NCBI GenBank assembly: GCA_019359445.1 | Contig: JAHHHJ010000005.1 | Coordinates: 124,001-188,000, forward strand | Reading direction: 5' to 3' | DNA length: 64,000 nt | DNA from: Kastovskya adunca ATA6-11-RM4 | GTDB lineage: Bacteria > Cyanobacteriota > Cyanobacteriia > Cyanobacteriales > Coleofasciculaceae | Part shown: positions 36,002 through 44,845 of the stretch, in pieces | Numbering within the stretch: the first letter of the stretch is position 1 | Layout of the letters: the number at the start of each line of letters is the position of its first letter | Notes under the pieces: generated by a model | The model's database searches: none | What the model saw: the letters and a program-made list of their open reading frames with translations, nothing else | What the model was told of the DNA's origin: nothing | Position numbers and translations under genes: made by a program

Positions 36002-36292
36002 CTAATCTTCTTCCGTTGTTGCTTCTGAGGGCCAAAGGAGACGTACTGCTATTAGAGCAAATCCTACGGCAGCGATCGCTTTTAATATTCGTACAGGCAG
36101 TAACTGGGCAATTCCTTCTCCTGCCAAAGTACCGATCAGGGTAGTGAGAAGCAGTGCCGTTACAGAACCCAAAAAGACGGCGCGGGGAGAAGGAGAACTT
36201 CCCCCTAATGCGATCGCCGCCAGTTGGCTTTTGTCTCCAATCTCCGCCAAAAATACGGTAATAAAGCTCAGTCCCAGAAGTTGCCAGTCCAT
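36002..36292 (-). CDS. GDT1/TMEM165 (UPF0016) half-size membrane transporter subunit A
   Basis: A 96-residue protein from the chosen ATG at 36292. The upstream 150 bp in frame are low-complexity repeat, so the longer form is rejected. Three membrane helices carry the family motif E-x-G-D-K-(T/S) as AEIGDKSQLAAIAL. GDT1 proteins export Mn2+ or Ca2+ in exchange for protons. Full-length members have two such motifs in opposite orientation. Here each half is a separate gene, this one and 36497-36937, 205 bp apart, and they would pair in the plasma or thylakoid membrane. Confidence 0.85.
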   Translation of the reverse strand: MDWQLLGLSFITVFLAEIGDKSQLAAIALGGSSPSPRAVFLGSVTALLLTTLIGTLAGEGIAQLLPVRILKAIAAVGFALIAVRLLWPSEATTEED

Positions 36293-36327
36293 GTTGTTTG
36301 ATATGTGTTTAGTGCTAATCCTTAACA

Positions 36328-36403
36328 GGGAGATGAGGAGCAGGGGTGATGGGGAGCCGGGGAGCAGAGGAGCAGGGGTGCAGGGGAGCAGGGGAGAGAA
36401 AAA
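36328..36403. repeat. G-rich low-complexity repeat (GGGGAGCAGG units)
   Basis: About 75 bp of irregular GGGGAGCAGG/GGGAGCAG units between two genes on the same strand. It stays open in the frame of the downstream gene, which creates a false N-terminal extension rich in Pro, Leu and Ser. The complementary type appears at 11737-11772. Confidence 0.7.
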
Positions 36404-36433
36404 TTGACGACGATTAGCCATTACTCCAATCGC

Positions 36434-36480
36434 ATACTTCACCCTTCATACTTCATACTTTCTCCCCGACTCAGGACTCA
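36434..36480. repeat. GAAGTATGAAGTATGAA repeat with adjoining heptad repeat
   Basis: On the minus strand this reads as tandem GAAGTAT-type units next to GGGTGAAG, and it is followed by a TCAGGACTCA heptad. The same pair of repeats, in the opposite orientation, surrounds the purB-mutL intergenic region at 60123-60151 and 60272-60286. Confidence 0.6.
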
Positions 36481-36496
36481 CCCTCGTTCCTAGTTC

Positions 36497-36937
36497 CTAA
36501 ATCTGCACCACGTCCCACAGCAGCAGCACAGAAATGAAAAGTAAAAGGGTTCCGGCGGCGACTTCTAGTGTTCTGGGAGAAAGACGACTAGCTAGCCAGC
36601 GACCGAGCAACACTCCTAGTAAGCTAGTTGCAACTAGTGCCGTTGCTGCACCTGTAAAAACGAGCCAAGGAGATTGGGATTCGGCACTCATTAACAACGT
36701 GGCTAACTGAGTTTTGTCTCCCATTTCTGCAAAAAAGATGGTCAAAAATGTGGAGCTGAATATCGCCCATTTCTCCCGTTTTTGCGCCTGTACGGGTTTT
36801 TCTTGTTTCTGGGGATTGGAGAGAGTCGGCTGTTGCGATCGCTTTTGTTTCATCACTGACCAGTTGAGGTCGGATTGGTTTTTCAGTAGAGGTTCAATCG
36901 CGGCTAGGGAGAGAGTCGGTCGAGAAGAAAGTTTCAC
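36497..36937 (-). CDS. GDT1/TMEM165 (UPF0016) half-size membrane transporter subunit B
   Basis: A 146-residue protein. A basic, Gln- and Lys-rich cytoplasmic N-terminus (about 55 residues) is followed by three membrane helices. The GDT1 motif is present as AEMGDKTQLATLLM. It is the first of two half-size genes, the second at 36002-36292. Together they supply the two EGD motifs of a full transporter. The family includes Mn2+ exporters that protect photosystem II in cyanobacteria. The start ATG is the only clear one, but a shorter form starting at Met29 is possible. Confidence 0.82.
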   Translation of the reverse strand: MKLSSRPTLSLAAIEPLLKNQSDLNWSVMKQKRSQQPTLSNPQKQEKPVQAQKREKWAIFSSTFLTIFFAEMGDKTQLATLLMSAESQSPWLVFTGAATALVATSLLGVLLGRWLASRLSPRTLEVAAGTLLLFISVLLLWDVVQI

Positions 36938-36997
36938 AACAGCTCGAAAATTATTTTCATAATTATCTCATCTTTTCCAAACTTTACCACAACCTTT

Positions 36998-37348
36998 TCA
37001 AATGCCGACTTCCTGATTAAAGCGAATTTGTTCTAAACTGCGATCGCCATAGACGGCATCAATCTGCTCTTGGCAACAGTCGATAGCAAAATCATTGACT
37101 TCCTCCGGTTCAATACCGTACATATCCTGAAAAATGTCCGGTTCTACCCGACAAAAACGCGGTCTGTCATCATAGATGCGGCATTCTCGCGTTTCCTGCT
37201 CAAAGTTTATGCACCAGCCGCCCTCCCCTACCATACTCAGGTACTGTTCTAATTCTGCGGGTGACAAATACTCCTCTAGCCCCGGTCGTTCTGAGGGGTC
37301 AAGATGACAGCACGCACCACATTGCTTTACACAACGCCAATTCGCCAT
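36998..37348 (-). CDS. YkgJ-type cysteine cluster protein (CxxCxxCC family)
   Basis: A 116-residue protein with cysteines arranged as WRCVKQCGACCHLDP at the start, then WCINFEQETRECRIYDDRPRFC and a late CC pair (AIDCCQEQ). This is the pattern of the YkgJ/UPF0153 family, thought to bind zinc or an Fe-S cluster. Function is unknown. It is cytoplasmic by sequence. It is monocistronic and reads away from psb30, which starts about 200 bp further on. Confidence 0.85.
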   Translation of the reverse strand: MANWRCVKQCGACCHLDPSERPGLEEYLSPAELEQYLSMVGEGGWCINFEQETRECRIYDDRPRFCRVEPDIFQDMYGIEPEEVNDFAIDCCQEQIDAVYGDRSLEQIRFNQEVGI

Positions 37349-37551
37349 TACTTACAATTTTGTTCAAAATTCCCAGCCCATTCAGCTTATCGAGTTTTCA
37401 CCGCTTCTGCCCGATACACAATCTTTCATTGAGTTTTATATATTTTTATAAAATTAATTAAAAAATCCTACCAATTGCCGGGTAAAATCTTAATAACCTT
37501 AAAGTTTTTCAGTTTTCTATCAAATTCTTTGGAACAAGATTGGGAGGATAT

Positions 37552-37677
37552 ATGGATTTAAGTTTTCTAGGAAATATTAACTGGGAAGTCATCGCTCAAC
37601 TCACCATGCTAGCGGCGATCGTTCTTTCTGGCCCCATAGTGATTTTCGCATTAGCTGCTCTCGGCGGCGACCTATAG
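37552..37677 (+). CDS. psb30: Photosystem II reaction centre protein Psb30 (Ycf12)
   Basis: A 41-residue protein with GGGAGGA 5 bases before the ATG. It starts MDLSFLGNINWEVIAQLTML and continues into a single membrane helix (LAAIVLSGPIVIFALAAL) ending in GGDL. Position and spacing of NINWEVIAQLTM and GPIVIF match Psb30, the small subunit at the edge of photosystem II near PsbE and PsbJ. A strong terminator follows within 45 bp, so it is monocistronic. It sits between the YkgJ and pentapeptide genes. Confidence 0.88.
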   Translation: MDLSFLGNINWEVIAQLTMLAAIVLSGPIVIFALAALGGDL

Positions 37678-37717
37678 ATCACTGTTAACCCAGTCTATTA
37701 AAAATTAATAAATCTTT

Positions 37718-37750
37718 AAGAGCGACACTCACTGGTGTCGCTCTTTTTTT
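37718..37750 (+). terminator. Rho-independent terminator of psb30
   Basis: A perfect 10-bp stem (AGAGCGACAC with GTGTCGCTCT) around a 6-base loop and followed by eight or more T. It lies 41 bp after the psb30 stop. Confidence 0.92.
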
Positions 37751-38051
37751 AGTCCTGAGTCCTGAGTGCATCGATTTGGTCAGACCACCCTGCTCGGAGT
37801 GTATCGTTGGCTCGTGAGAAGCGCTGATTGCTTTTACCCTGGCTCACTACGCTTACCTATCTACCGACCCATTTGAACTTCCCGACTGGGGAGCTTGTTC
37901 CCAGCTAGCGCATTGCAAACCTTGTTGCCTGAAGTTGTGCTGTCCCTCCTTTTGCTTGAGGTTAAACGAACACGTCCTTTATTGAATGCCTTTGGACTAG
38001 ATCTTCAATTAACTGAGGCAATCATATAGTACATTTGTTCTGACACAAGAG
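37751..38051. other. Heptad repeat and leader of the pentapeptide gene
   Basis: The first 18 bp are AGTCCTGAGTCCTGAGT, a heptad repeat related to that at 32054. No gene was seen in the rest. AAGAGG just before 38052 is the ribosome site of the next gene. Confidence 0.55.
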
Positions 38052-38582
38052 GTGAGTATGGATATAACTGGTGAAGAGTTGCTCAGGCGCTACGCTGCTG
38101 GGGAGAGAGATTTCACGGGAGTCAAGCTGAAGTACGTTGACTTGAGCGGGGCTAACTTGAGTGGGGTTAATTTGACCAATGCCAGCTTGGGGGGGGCTAA
38201 CCTCGAGAGGGTCAATTTCAGTCAATCAATTTTAAGACGAGCAAATATGGCTGGTGTTTGGATGAGTAACGCCAATTTGGAAGGAGCTGACTTGAGTGGT
38301 GCCACCTTCCAAGAGAGCAATTTGACTGGAGCTAACTTCAGGGAGGTCAACTTCGAAGGAGCGAGTTTGGTTGAGACTGCTCTGCATGATGCCAATCTGG
38401 AAAGAGCCAATCTCAGAGGCACTATCTGGGGAGAAACTACCAACCTGACCAACGCTAATCTTAAGGGAGCTATCTGGGAAGACGTTGTGGGAGAACCCAT
38501 CAGACAAAATACCATCATGCCAAACGGGGAAGTTATTACTGATGAGATTGAGTTACCCGACGGCTCCAAAATAGTTCCCTAG
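38052..38582 (+). CDS. Pentapeptide-repeat protein (short)
   Basis: A 176-residue protein with about 20 A(N/D)LXX repeats (residues 25-150) and a non-repeat tail (PNGEVITDEIELPDGSKIV). The header SMDITGEELLRRYAAGERDF is nearly the same as in the 17288 gene, so the two belong to one subfamily. The start is GTG 38052 by analogy with the paralogue. ATG 38058 has better spacing from the AAGAGG site and would shorten the protein by two residues. It is presumably cytoplasmic. Function is unknown. Confidence 0.88.
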   Translation: MSMDITGEELLRRYAAGERDFTGVKLKYVDLSGANLSGVNLTNASLGGANLERVNFSQSILRRANMAGVWMSNANLEGADLSGATFQESNLTGANFREVNFEGASLVETALHDANLERANLRGTIWGETTNLTNANLKGAIWEDVVGEPIRQNTIMPNGEVITDEIELPDGSKIVP

Positions 38583-38673
38583 CCCCATTTCTGCTAGTAG
38601 GGGAGCAGCAAAAGGATTGCTCGTGCTGTCTTCCCTAAGAACTTCCCGAATTTCTTGAGGGATATTAGTATAC

Positions 38674-40725
38674 CTACTCCGACAGTTCCAAGGCGTGAAT
38701 AGCGGCTTTAATAAGTTGGAAGTAGTGCGGCTGGGTGACATCCACCTCCTTTGCCTCTTGCCGATGCTTGCCTAAAAGCCCTAGGCGTTGTCCTTTTTGG
38801 ATTGCCAGAACTTTTCCTTCTGGGTTTTGAATTTTCAGTTCATTGTCTAACTCATAAAGACTGCAAGTGTAGTGGCGTTCGTTGTGGTGAAACTCAGCTG
38901 TCTTGGGAGGAGGCGGGGGAGAAACAGGTAAGCGCACGCCAACTAACTCCAACTCAATCGAGATGTTGCCGTTCCAAACATTGCGTTTGAGTTTATAGGC
39001 AATATCGACGAGGGAGGGGAGGGGATAGTAGTCACCCCAACGCCACGCGATCGCTTTTATAGTCATCGATTGATTAAATGGACTCAGCGTTAACTTGAGG
39101 TGTCCTTTACCAATGGTTTTTTGCTCAAGCACCTTTACATTGGGCGTCCAGAAAACAGGATCGGGGTTGCCAATGCCGCAGGGATGAAGAGTGTCAATTT
39201 GCTGATAGAGGTCAAGGGTGATTTGGCTCAAATCTGCCTGAACATCAATGGCGACTAGCGGCTTGAGGTGTTCTGGTTCTAAGCATTGATGAGCAAAGGT
39301 ACTGAGGGAGGCTTGAAAAGCTGCCAAATTTTCAGCGGGTAAGGAAAAACCGCCAGCGGCTTTGTGTCCGCCAAACTTTCCGAGTAAATCCTGACAAAAC
39401 TGTAGCGCCTCAAATACATGAAACTCTGGAATTCCCCGTGCTGAACCCCGGATATGTTCGGCGGTTTCCCCTTCGTAGGTGCCGATAAATACAGGAACGC
39501 CATAGCGTTCTAACAAGCGGGAGGCAACAATACCGATGACGCCGTGATTCCAACCAGATTTTACAATGACTAATACTCGTTGTTGGTGTAAATCAAGTTG
39601 CTGTTCTTCAACTAATGCGATCGCTTCTTGTTCAATTTGTTCGCATAGCTGCTGACGATGTTGGTTAACTTGTTCGCACTGCATCGCCCGTTCCAGCGCT
39701 ATCCCAGGCTCATCGGTTGTCAGTAAATCAATGACAATTTGAGGATCTCCAATCCGCCCAATGGCATTAATTCTTGGCCCCAGTTTAAAGCCAATATCCT
39801 CTGGCTTCAAGGATGATTGAGGTTTTACCGCCGACTCTGGACTTGGGGCGACCGACTCCGGACTAACACCTGCAAGCTGAATGAGTGCTTGTACCCCAGC
39901 AAGTTGAGATTGGGGTAAGAGTTGCAAACCTCGCTTGAGCCAGCGGCGATTGATACCCGTTAGGGGGGCTAAATCAGCGATCGTTCCCAGAGTAAACAGT
40001 TCCAGTAACAGTGCGGTCAATCCTTTGAGTTGTCCTAGTTCCTGCGCCAACGTCACAGCCAAAATATAGGCAACTCCTACGCCCGCTACTCCTCGGTAAG
40101 GAGAAGATTCGGGAATCAGCTTGGGGTTAAGAATTGCATCGGCGGGGGGAAGTTTTTCGGGGAGGTCGTGGTGGTCTGTGATAATAACGGTCAAGCCTAA
40201 ATCTACAGCTAGGGCGATCGCGTCATAGGCAGAGATGCCGTTATCAACGGTGAGAATCAGCCCCACCCCTTCATTAGCACACTCTTCTACAATGCGTTGA
40301 TTGATGCCATAGCCGTCTTTCATCCTGCTAGGAATGGCGTAATCAACGTCTGCTCCCAACTGCCGCAATGCCCGCAATAATAACGCTGTGCTAGTCATAC
40401 CGTCAGCGTCGTAGTCCCCTACTATGGCGATTTTTTCTTGTTGAGCGATCGCATCTTTGAGAAACTGTACGCTAATTGCCAAATCTGGAAACTCCTCCAG
40501 TGGCGCGGGCATCGTTTGCGATTCTGGATTTAAAAAAACTTGCGCTTGCGCGACTGTCTCGATCCCCCGGTTAATTAATATCTGGCTCAACACCAGGGAA
40601 AGCCCTGTTGCTTGTGCAAGTTGGGTCGCTTTTCGCGTCTGCAATGGAGCGATTTGCCACCGCTGATTAGGTAAATTGGGCGTAGGGCGGTAGGACTCAG
40701 AGGGAAGTAAGTTTTGCACAGGCAT
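38674..40725 (-). CDS. recJ: Single-stranded-DNA-specific exonuclease RecJ
   Basis: A 683-residue DHH-family exonuclease that degrades single-stranded DNA 5' to 3' in recombination and mismatch repair. Motifs are VGDYDADGMTSTALLLRAL (motif I), ILTVDNGISAYDA, ITDHHDLPE (the DHH motif) and ILNPKL. The DHHA1 domain shows GRINAIGRIGD-like residues (LGPRINAIGRIGDP) and GGHKAAGGFSL. The length exceeds that of the E. coli enzyme because of an extended C-terminus, as is usual in cyanobacteria. The gene stands alone and converges with the pentapeptide gene. Confidence 0.95.
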   Translation of the reverse strand: MPVQNLLPSESYRPTPNLPNQRWQIAPLQTRKATQLAQATGLSLVLSQILINRGIETVAQAQVFLNPESQTMPAPLEEFPDLAISVQFLKDAIAQQEKIAIVGDYDADGMTSTALLLRALRQLGADVDYAIPSRMKDGYGINQRIVEECANEGVGLILTVDNGISAYDAIALAVDLGLTVIITDHHDLPEKLPPADAILNPKLIPESSPYRGVAGVGVAYILAVTLAQELGQLKGLTALLLELFTLGTIADLAPLTGINRRWLKRGLQLLPQSQLAGVQALIQLAGVSPESVAPSPESAVKPQSSLKPEDIGFKLGPRINAIGRIGDPQIVIDLLTTDEPGIALERAMQCEQVNQHRQQLCEQIEQEAIALVEEQQLDLHQQRVLVIVKSGWNHGVIGIVASRLLERYGVPVFIGTYEGETAEHIRGSARGIPEFHVFEALQFCQDLLGKFGGHKAAGGFSLPAENLAAFQASLSTFAHQCLEPEHLKPLVAIDVQADLSQITLDLYQQIDTLHPCGIGNPDPVFWTPNVKVLEQKTIGKGHLKLTLSPFNQSMTIKAIAWRWGDYYPLPSLVDIAYKLKRNVWNGNISIELELVGVRLPVSPPPPPKTAEFHHNERHYTCSLYELDNELKIQNPEGKVLAIQKGQRLGLLGKHRQEAKEVDVTQPHYFQLIKAAIHALELSE

Positions 40726-40830
40726 TGTCGCTCAAAATCACAGCACCGATCGATTATGAATCATTAGCCTGCTGAAGGGATCGGTGTTATTTCCTAAAAT
40801 CCTGAGAGAAGCATCTGCTGAACGAGCTTG

Positions 40831-40870
40831 GCTTGCCCTTTTTAGTGTTATTAAAACAAGAAGGGTAAGC
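40831..40870. terminator. Possible terminator hairpin
   Basis: GCTTGCCCTT and AAGGGTAAGC pair with one mismatch around a 20-base A/T-rich loop. It lies downstream of the 40981 gene in that gene's direction. No strong T-run follows on that strand, so the assignment is weak. Confidence 0.35.
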
Positions 40871-40980
40871 TAGCAAATATTTACTTTCCACCCATCAAGA
40901 ACAGGAAACGGTCTAAATCGATACAGTGATTTTTGGAATCCCCTACTATATTCGGTACTGCAAATAGGGGCGGCAAGATG

Positions 40981-41412
40981 TCAAAGAATATTAATCCGAC
41001 CATCATCGCGGAGATAAACTGAGCGATCGCCCGTTAGACTCCCCCCCGGACGCACCTCAATCCTTAGTAGTCGTGCTTCTGGTTTGCGGATATTAACTTG
41101 CAATGGCGCTCCCTGAGCATCCCAAAACACTACAGAAAAATTGGGGTCAACGGTGCCACCGCGCAGGAAAGAAAGCACTTGTCCCGGACTCACAGGTAGC
41201 GCATCAGTGCCGTAGACTTGCTGAACTCGCAGCACACCAGAGGTAAGGTTGGCAACCTCCACTGTGATCCGTTGCCCTGGAATGAACTGCACAGGCTGCG
41301 GGCCACAACTTGTCGCCGCCACACAGGTTCCGGCTTGGGCTAACTTCGGCTGTTCAGCACCACTCAGCATTAAGGCAGTTGCCATTAAGACACCTGGTAG
41401 CAGTTTATACAT
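40981..41412 (-). CDS. Secreted protein of unknown function
   Basis: A 143-residue protein with a signal peptide (LLPGVLMATALMLSGAEQ, likely cut near KLAQAG). The mature domain starts with a small Cys-bounded loop (CVAATSCGP), followed by mostly beta-type sequence with ITVEVANLTSGVLRVQQVYG and SVVFWDAQGAPLQVNIRKP. This resembles a small immunoglobulin-like or jelly-roll fold, but the family was not recognised. It is probably periplasmic. It lies 89 bp from the start-distal end of the next gene on the same strand. Confidence 0.6.
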   Translation of the reverse strand: MYKLLPGVLMATALMLSGAEQPKLAQAGTCVAATSCGPQPVQFIPGQRITVEVANLTSGVLRVQQVYGTDALPVSPGQVLSFLRGGTVDPNFSVVFWDAQGAPLQVNIRKPEARLLRIEVRPGGSLTGDRSVYLRDDGRINIL

Positions 41413-41501
41413 CGTTTCCTCTTGGGCATCACTTCTGTGTATTTTGATTTTGGCAGAGAAATGCGATCGCCTTTCTGACTAATTTAGGCGAACTTAGTAC
41501 A

Positions 41502-42578
41502 TCAAGGCATCCACTCCAAAACAATCCCTACCCGGCTATCTTTTGCTTCCCTAGAATTTTGCTTCTGGATGTCTGTAGCAAGGCGCAAGTTGCGAGTCAC
41601 CGCATAGCCCACAGAAAGCGTGGTAATGCCCACTTCATTACTGCTACCGGGAGAGACAAAACTCTGAGTTAAAGAAACATCAGCCGCACCTGTTCGAGAC
41701 AACGCCAGCATCAACCGCGCCCCCACATTTACACCATCTGTCGAGTAATTGCCCGTTTCTATATAGCGGTAGCCTACCTGCGGGGCAAAATTGACATAAC
41801 TACCGAGGGGACGCACGTAGTAACGTAAATCTGCGCCGACTGATTCTCGGTTGCCTTTAAATGTTGCCTGGTAATCTGCACTTACCGTCAAACCACTACG
41901 ACCGAGAAACACATCCTCTACCCCAACATTAAATCCCCCTTCCTGGTTAGTTGAGGGAAATTGAGAATAGCCCAACCGCAGCCGAGTGCGAAAACTAGGA
42001 TCGTTGCGGATGGCGTCTAAAACATCTGGTACCTCCTCCAACCACCGCTGTAATACCGGACTGTTTTCAATAATCTCTGGACTCAAATCCAACTGTTCCG
42101 CTGCTGAGTTGGGCGTCGCTGCGGGTTGAGGTGTGAGTAAATCTGCTGGAGTAGGCTCTGTTTGGCTTACCTGTATTGCGTCCTCTTCCTCCCCCATTTT
42201 TAAGGAGGGCTGGGGGGCATCTACCGCCATAGAATTGCCCTCAAGTGGCAGGATATTGATGGCACTGTTAGGAGTTAGACCCCTACCCGTTAGCGAGGAG
42301 AAGGTTTCTGCCTTTCCTGAAATAGAAGGGGGCTGGGGTGTGAGGTTTTCTAGATTGAAGTCATCCTGGTTTTCTACCCCAACCGTCTCTGCATCCAGAA
42401 CAAGACTAGGAGACTCTGCTGGCAATGCTTCACCCCAAACTGGAGTAGCCACGGCTAGTAAAATCATACTTACCCACCAGCCATGGACTGGCAGTTGTGG
42501 GATAGACCCCCAACCCTCTTTGAGGAGGGCTATAAGTAAAGCTTGTCTTAACTGCCAAGCATTTTCTCCCAATCTCAT
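41502..42578 (-). CDS. Outer-membrane beta-barrel-like protein
   Basis: A 358-residue protein. The N-terminus contains a hydrophobic signal-like stretch (GWWVSMILLAVATPVWG). A disordered Pro/Glu/Thr-rich linker (about 50-170) follows. The last 170 residues alternate polar and hydrophobic residues in beta strands with aromatic ends (ADYQATFKGN, DLRYYVRPLGSYVNFAPQVG) and end in LEWMP. This is the pattern of a porin-like barrel of about eight strands. The linker and the very N-terminus are encoded by three or four copies of a dispersed repeat, which casts doubt on the exact start. The call is from strand pattern, not from a recognised family. Confidence 0.6.
   Translation of the reverse strand: MRLGENAWQLRQALLIALLKEGWGSIPQLPVHGWWVSMILLAVATPVWGEALPAESPSLVLDAETVGVENQDDFNLENLTPQPPSISGKAETFSSLTGRGLTPNSAINILPLEGNSMAVDAPQPSLKMGEEEDAIQVSQTEPTPADLLTPQPAATPNSAAEQLDLSPEIIENSPVLQRWLEEVPDVLDAIRNDPSFRTRLRLGYSQFPSTNQEGGFNVGVEDVFLGRSGLTVSADYQATFKGNRESVGADLRYYVRPLGSYVNFAPQVGYRYIETGNYSTDGVNVGARLMLALSRTGAADVSLTQSFVSPGSSNEVGITTLSVGYAVTRNLRLATDIQKQNSREAKDSRVGIVLEWMP
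42190..42534. repeat. Three copies of a CCCCAnCCCTCCTT-type repeat inside a coding sequence
   Basis: Copies lie at about 42190-42219, 42311-42345 and 42501-42534. Each has a C-rich arm and a G-rich arm (CCCCC...GGAGGGCTGGGG or its complement), like the interspersed repeats that are usually intergenic in cyanobacteria. They encode parts such as APQPSLKMGEEE, TPQPPSISGKAE and LLKEGWGSIPQLP of the barrel protein. Confidence 0.6.
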
Positions 42579-42612
42579 TCTTTACATCCTTTCCTATCAG
42601 TTTCCGTGGCAC

Positions 42613-42646
42613 AAAAAAGCGGTTCTACAGATTGCAGAACCGCTAA
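42613..42646 (-). terminator. Rho-independent terminator of acsF
   Basis: Nine-bp perfect stem AGCGGTTCT with AGAACCGCT around a 9-base loop. On the minus strand, just after the acsF stop, it is followed by a run of six T. Confidence 0.9.
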
Positions 42647-42671
42647 TTTTCAAAGTCAGCAGAAAAGTTAT

Positions 42672-43748
42672 TTAGCGAGCAACACCATGGGTTGCTACCG
42701 CATCAATCGGCTTCATTAGGTACAGGCGCAACAATTGCCAGCCTATAGAAGCGATTGGAGGTACTTTCTGGAAGAACTTCAGGAATTTTGGTGTGTTCGA
42801 TTCGGCGATCGCACTTAGTTTCTCATTATTTTGCACGCACTTTTCTAGGCGATCGTAAAATTCCGGATTCTCTACATCCAGAACCAGTGGGAACACCCGT
42901 CCAGCGGTTTCATTGGTCTTCAAGATCACATGCTTGTCATACTCCCGCGCCTCCAATCCCAAAGCGGCATAGAAGTCAGCACGTTGGATGTCATTGAGAT
43001 ACATTGTCGCAAACACCGACAACAAGAAAAATCGACACCACAGCTTGGCTTTCCAGTCATTCAAAAACTGGGGTTGTGCGCGCATCAGAGCATCGAAGAA
43101 GTCACCGTGGCGGTTCTCATCCTGACACCAGTTTTCAAAAAAGCGGAAAATCGGATAGATTCTATCTTCCGGATGCGCTTCTAAGTGCCGATAAATGGTG
43201 ATATACCGCCAGTAGCCAATCTTTTCAGATAGGTAGGTGGCGTAGAAGATGAACTTGGGCTTAAAGAAAGTATATTTGCGGCTCTTTGTCAGGAAGCCTA
43301 AATCCAGCGACAGGTTAAAGTCCGACATCGCTTTATTGAGGAATCCCGCGTGACGCGCTTCATCCCGCGACATCAAATTAAAGCATTCTGCCAAGACAGG
43401 ATTTTTATCTTTTAAGCGGCGTCCAAGTTCCTTGTAGAGTAAGAAGCCTGAAAATTCCGCTGTGCAAGAACGCTCTAGAAACTCAACAAACAGCTGCCGC
43501 TTTTCACCGTCGATGTGATCCCAAGATTGCTCAAATTCCTCATCCCGGACGAAGTGATGGCGATTGTAATCAACACGGAACTCTTCCAGGATCGCTTGCA
43601 GCTCCTCTTCATTGGGCGAAAGATCCATCCGCGCCATTTCATCAAAATCGGTGGTGTAGAACCGGGGCGTCAACAGGGTTTCCTTTGACGGGACTTTCAC
43701 CCCGGGTCGTATCTCTTCAGAACTGGGTTTTTTAAGGGAATCTACCAT
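42672..43748 (-). CDS. acsF: Magnesium-protoporphyrin IX monomethyl ester oxidative cyclase, aerobic
   Basis: A 358-residue di-iron enzyme that forms the fifth ring of chlorophyll using oxygen, at the thylakoid membrane. Ligands lie in the ferritin-like motifs: Glu of [27 protein letters not shown] and [13 protein letters not shown], which give the E-x-x-H pairs. The N-terminal segment [16 protein letters not shown] is conserved. No second cyclase subunit (Ycf54) or chl gene is next to it. A 281-bp upstream region with no ORF holds the promoter. Confidence 0.97.
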   Translation of the reverse strand: MVDSLKKPSSEEIRPGVKVPSKETLLTPRFYTTDFDEMARMDLSPNEEELQAILEEFRVDYNRHHFVRDEEFEQSWDHIDGEKRQLFVEFLERSCTAEFSGFLLYKELGRRLKDKNPVLAECFNLMSRDEARHAGFLNKAMSDFNLSLDLGFLTKSRKYTFFKPKFIFYATYLSEKIGYWRYITIYRHLEAHPEDRIYPIFRFFENWCQDENRHGDFFDALMRAQPQFLNDWKAKLWCRFFLLSVFATMYLNDIQRADFYAALGLEAREYDKHVILKTNETAGRVFPLVLDVENPEFYDRLEKCVQNNEKLSAIAESNTPKFLKFFQKVPPIASIGWQLLRLYLMKPIDAVATHGVAR

Positions 43749-44029
43749 AACTTAATTGCTCACTTGTCTTTTGACTCTGGGCGGGAGTAGTGTGGCGATA
43801 CTACGAGCAACTCACAAAATTACCCAGACTGGGCTGCGTTCCAGTCTACCAAGGAACTCAGTGAGCAGAAGCCTCTTTTGGCATTAAGAGTTGCAACATC
43901 ATGTCAAGTTATATGACATTGTGACTTGTTTTGTGGCTGCAATGTTATAGAGAAAAGCTAATCCTACGGTGGCGATCGCTCTCTACTAGAGAGGCTGTTT
44001 GCTCTTACCGCAACCTACTCCCTAAATTC

Positions 44030-44845
44030 CTAATTCCACGTCAGCCACTTCTGGGCATTCAGGCGCTGGATAGTGTACATCACCAGCAGGTCTAGCGTTA
44101 CTCGGCGCTCATCAATCATGAACGACTCCAGAGTACTAGCCTTGCCACCACTAGCCGCGCAGGAAAAGGCTTTTTGTTTACTGATATCTTCCTCAGGGAA
44201 ATAGACATGAAACTTCCGCTGACCATTTTTCCAGGAACCCGCCACTTGCCAGCAGTCTTCTCCTCCCTCCAAACCAGCCGTCTGAAATTTGTCTTTAACA
44301 AACGTTAAATCCACTTCCTTAGCGCCTTCCTCAGCTAAGGCAGTTTGTAAGGCTGGGATGTACTCTTGTTCAATAAACTCTGGAAAAGGCTTATCTTCAG
44401 GAGCAGGAGGCTTTTCTTTTTTAGCTTTGGCAGCAGGTTTTTTAGCTTTATCGTCTGCGCCCTCTTCCGCTTTAGCTCGAGGCTTTTTCTCTGCGGCAGG
44501 TTTGGTTGCTGACTTTGACTCCTTATCGGCATCTTTGGGATTAGGCGACGTTTCTCCGCTTTCGTCTTCTTTTAGCGCCTGCGCCCCTTTTTGTTGCTTC
44601 CCTGCTACTTCTGTGGGTTTGTCTTCAGTAGCATTAGGGTTTACTTCTGGATTTGTGGCTTTGGGATCGGGTGCATTCGCCGAAGGAATGTCAGTTGCCT
44701 CCGGTTCATCGGTACTAGCAACATTTTCTTTAGAAACACTGGGAGTCCGTGCCTCCCCAGCCGCAGGATTGTCAGGCGCTTCTTCCGAAATTCTGGCATC
44801 TTGTGCGGTTTCGTCGTTTTGATTGGAATTTTTTTCGTCTGCCAT
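44030..44845 (-). CDS. DUF2996 protein with long disordered N-terminus
   Basis: A 271-residue protein. The first 150 residues are Lys/Glu/Ala/Pro-rich with no hydrophobic core and look disordered. The C-terminal domain (about 155-271, FPEFIEQEYIPALQTAL, CWQVAGSWKNGQRKFHVYFP, RRVTLDLLVMYTIQRLNA) matches DUF2996, found in cyanobacteria and plastids. Function is unknown. It is cytoplasmic. The open frames on the opposite strand here are only antisense to the low-complexity part. Confidence 0.8.
   Translation of the reverse strand: MADEKNSNQNDETAQDARISEEAPDNPAAGEARTPSVSKENVASTDEPEATDIPSANAPDPKATNPEVNPNATEDKPTEVAGKQQKGAQALKEDESGETSPNPKDADKESKSATKPAAEKKPRAKAEEGADDKAKKPAAKAKKEKPPAPEDKPFPEFIEQEYIPALQTALAEEGAKEVDLTFVKDKFQTAGLEGGEDCWQVAGSWKNGQRKFHVYFPEEDISKQKAFSCAASGGKASTLESFMIDERRVTLDLLVMYTIQRLNAQKWLTWN

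Noticed and set aside
36293-36442. N-terminal extension of the GDT1-like protein at 36002
   Set aside because: The extension is encoded by G-rich and GAAGTAT repeats. The protein family starts at MDWQLLGLSF.
41502-42578. Calling the barrel protein a porin
   Set aside because: No porin or S-layer motif was seen. Only the strand pattern supports an outer-membrane location.
44289-44822. Open frame of 177 codons on the plus strand
   Set aside because: It is antisense to the Lys/Glu/Ala/Pro-rich part of the DUF2996 gene. The open frame is a by-product of low complexity.
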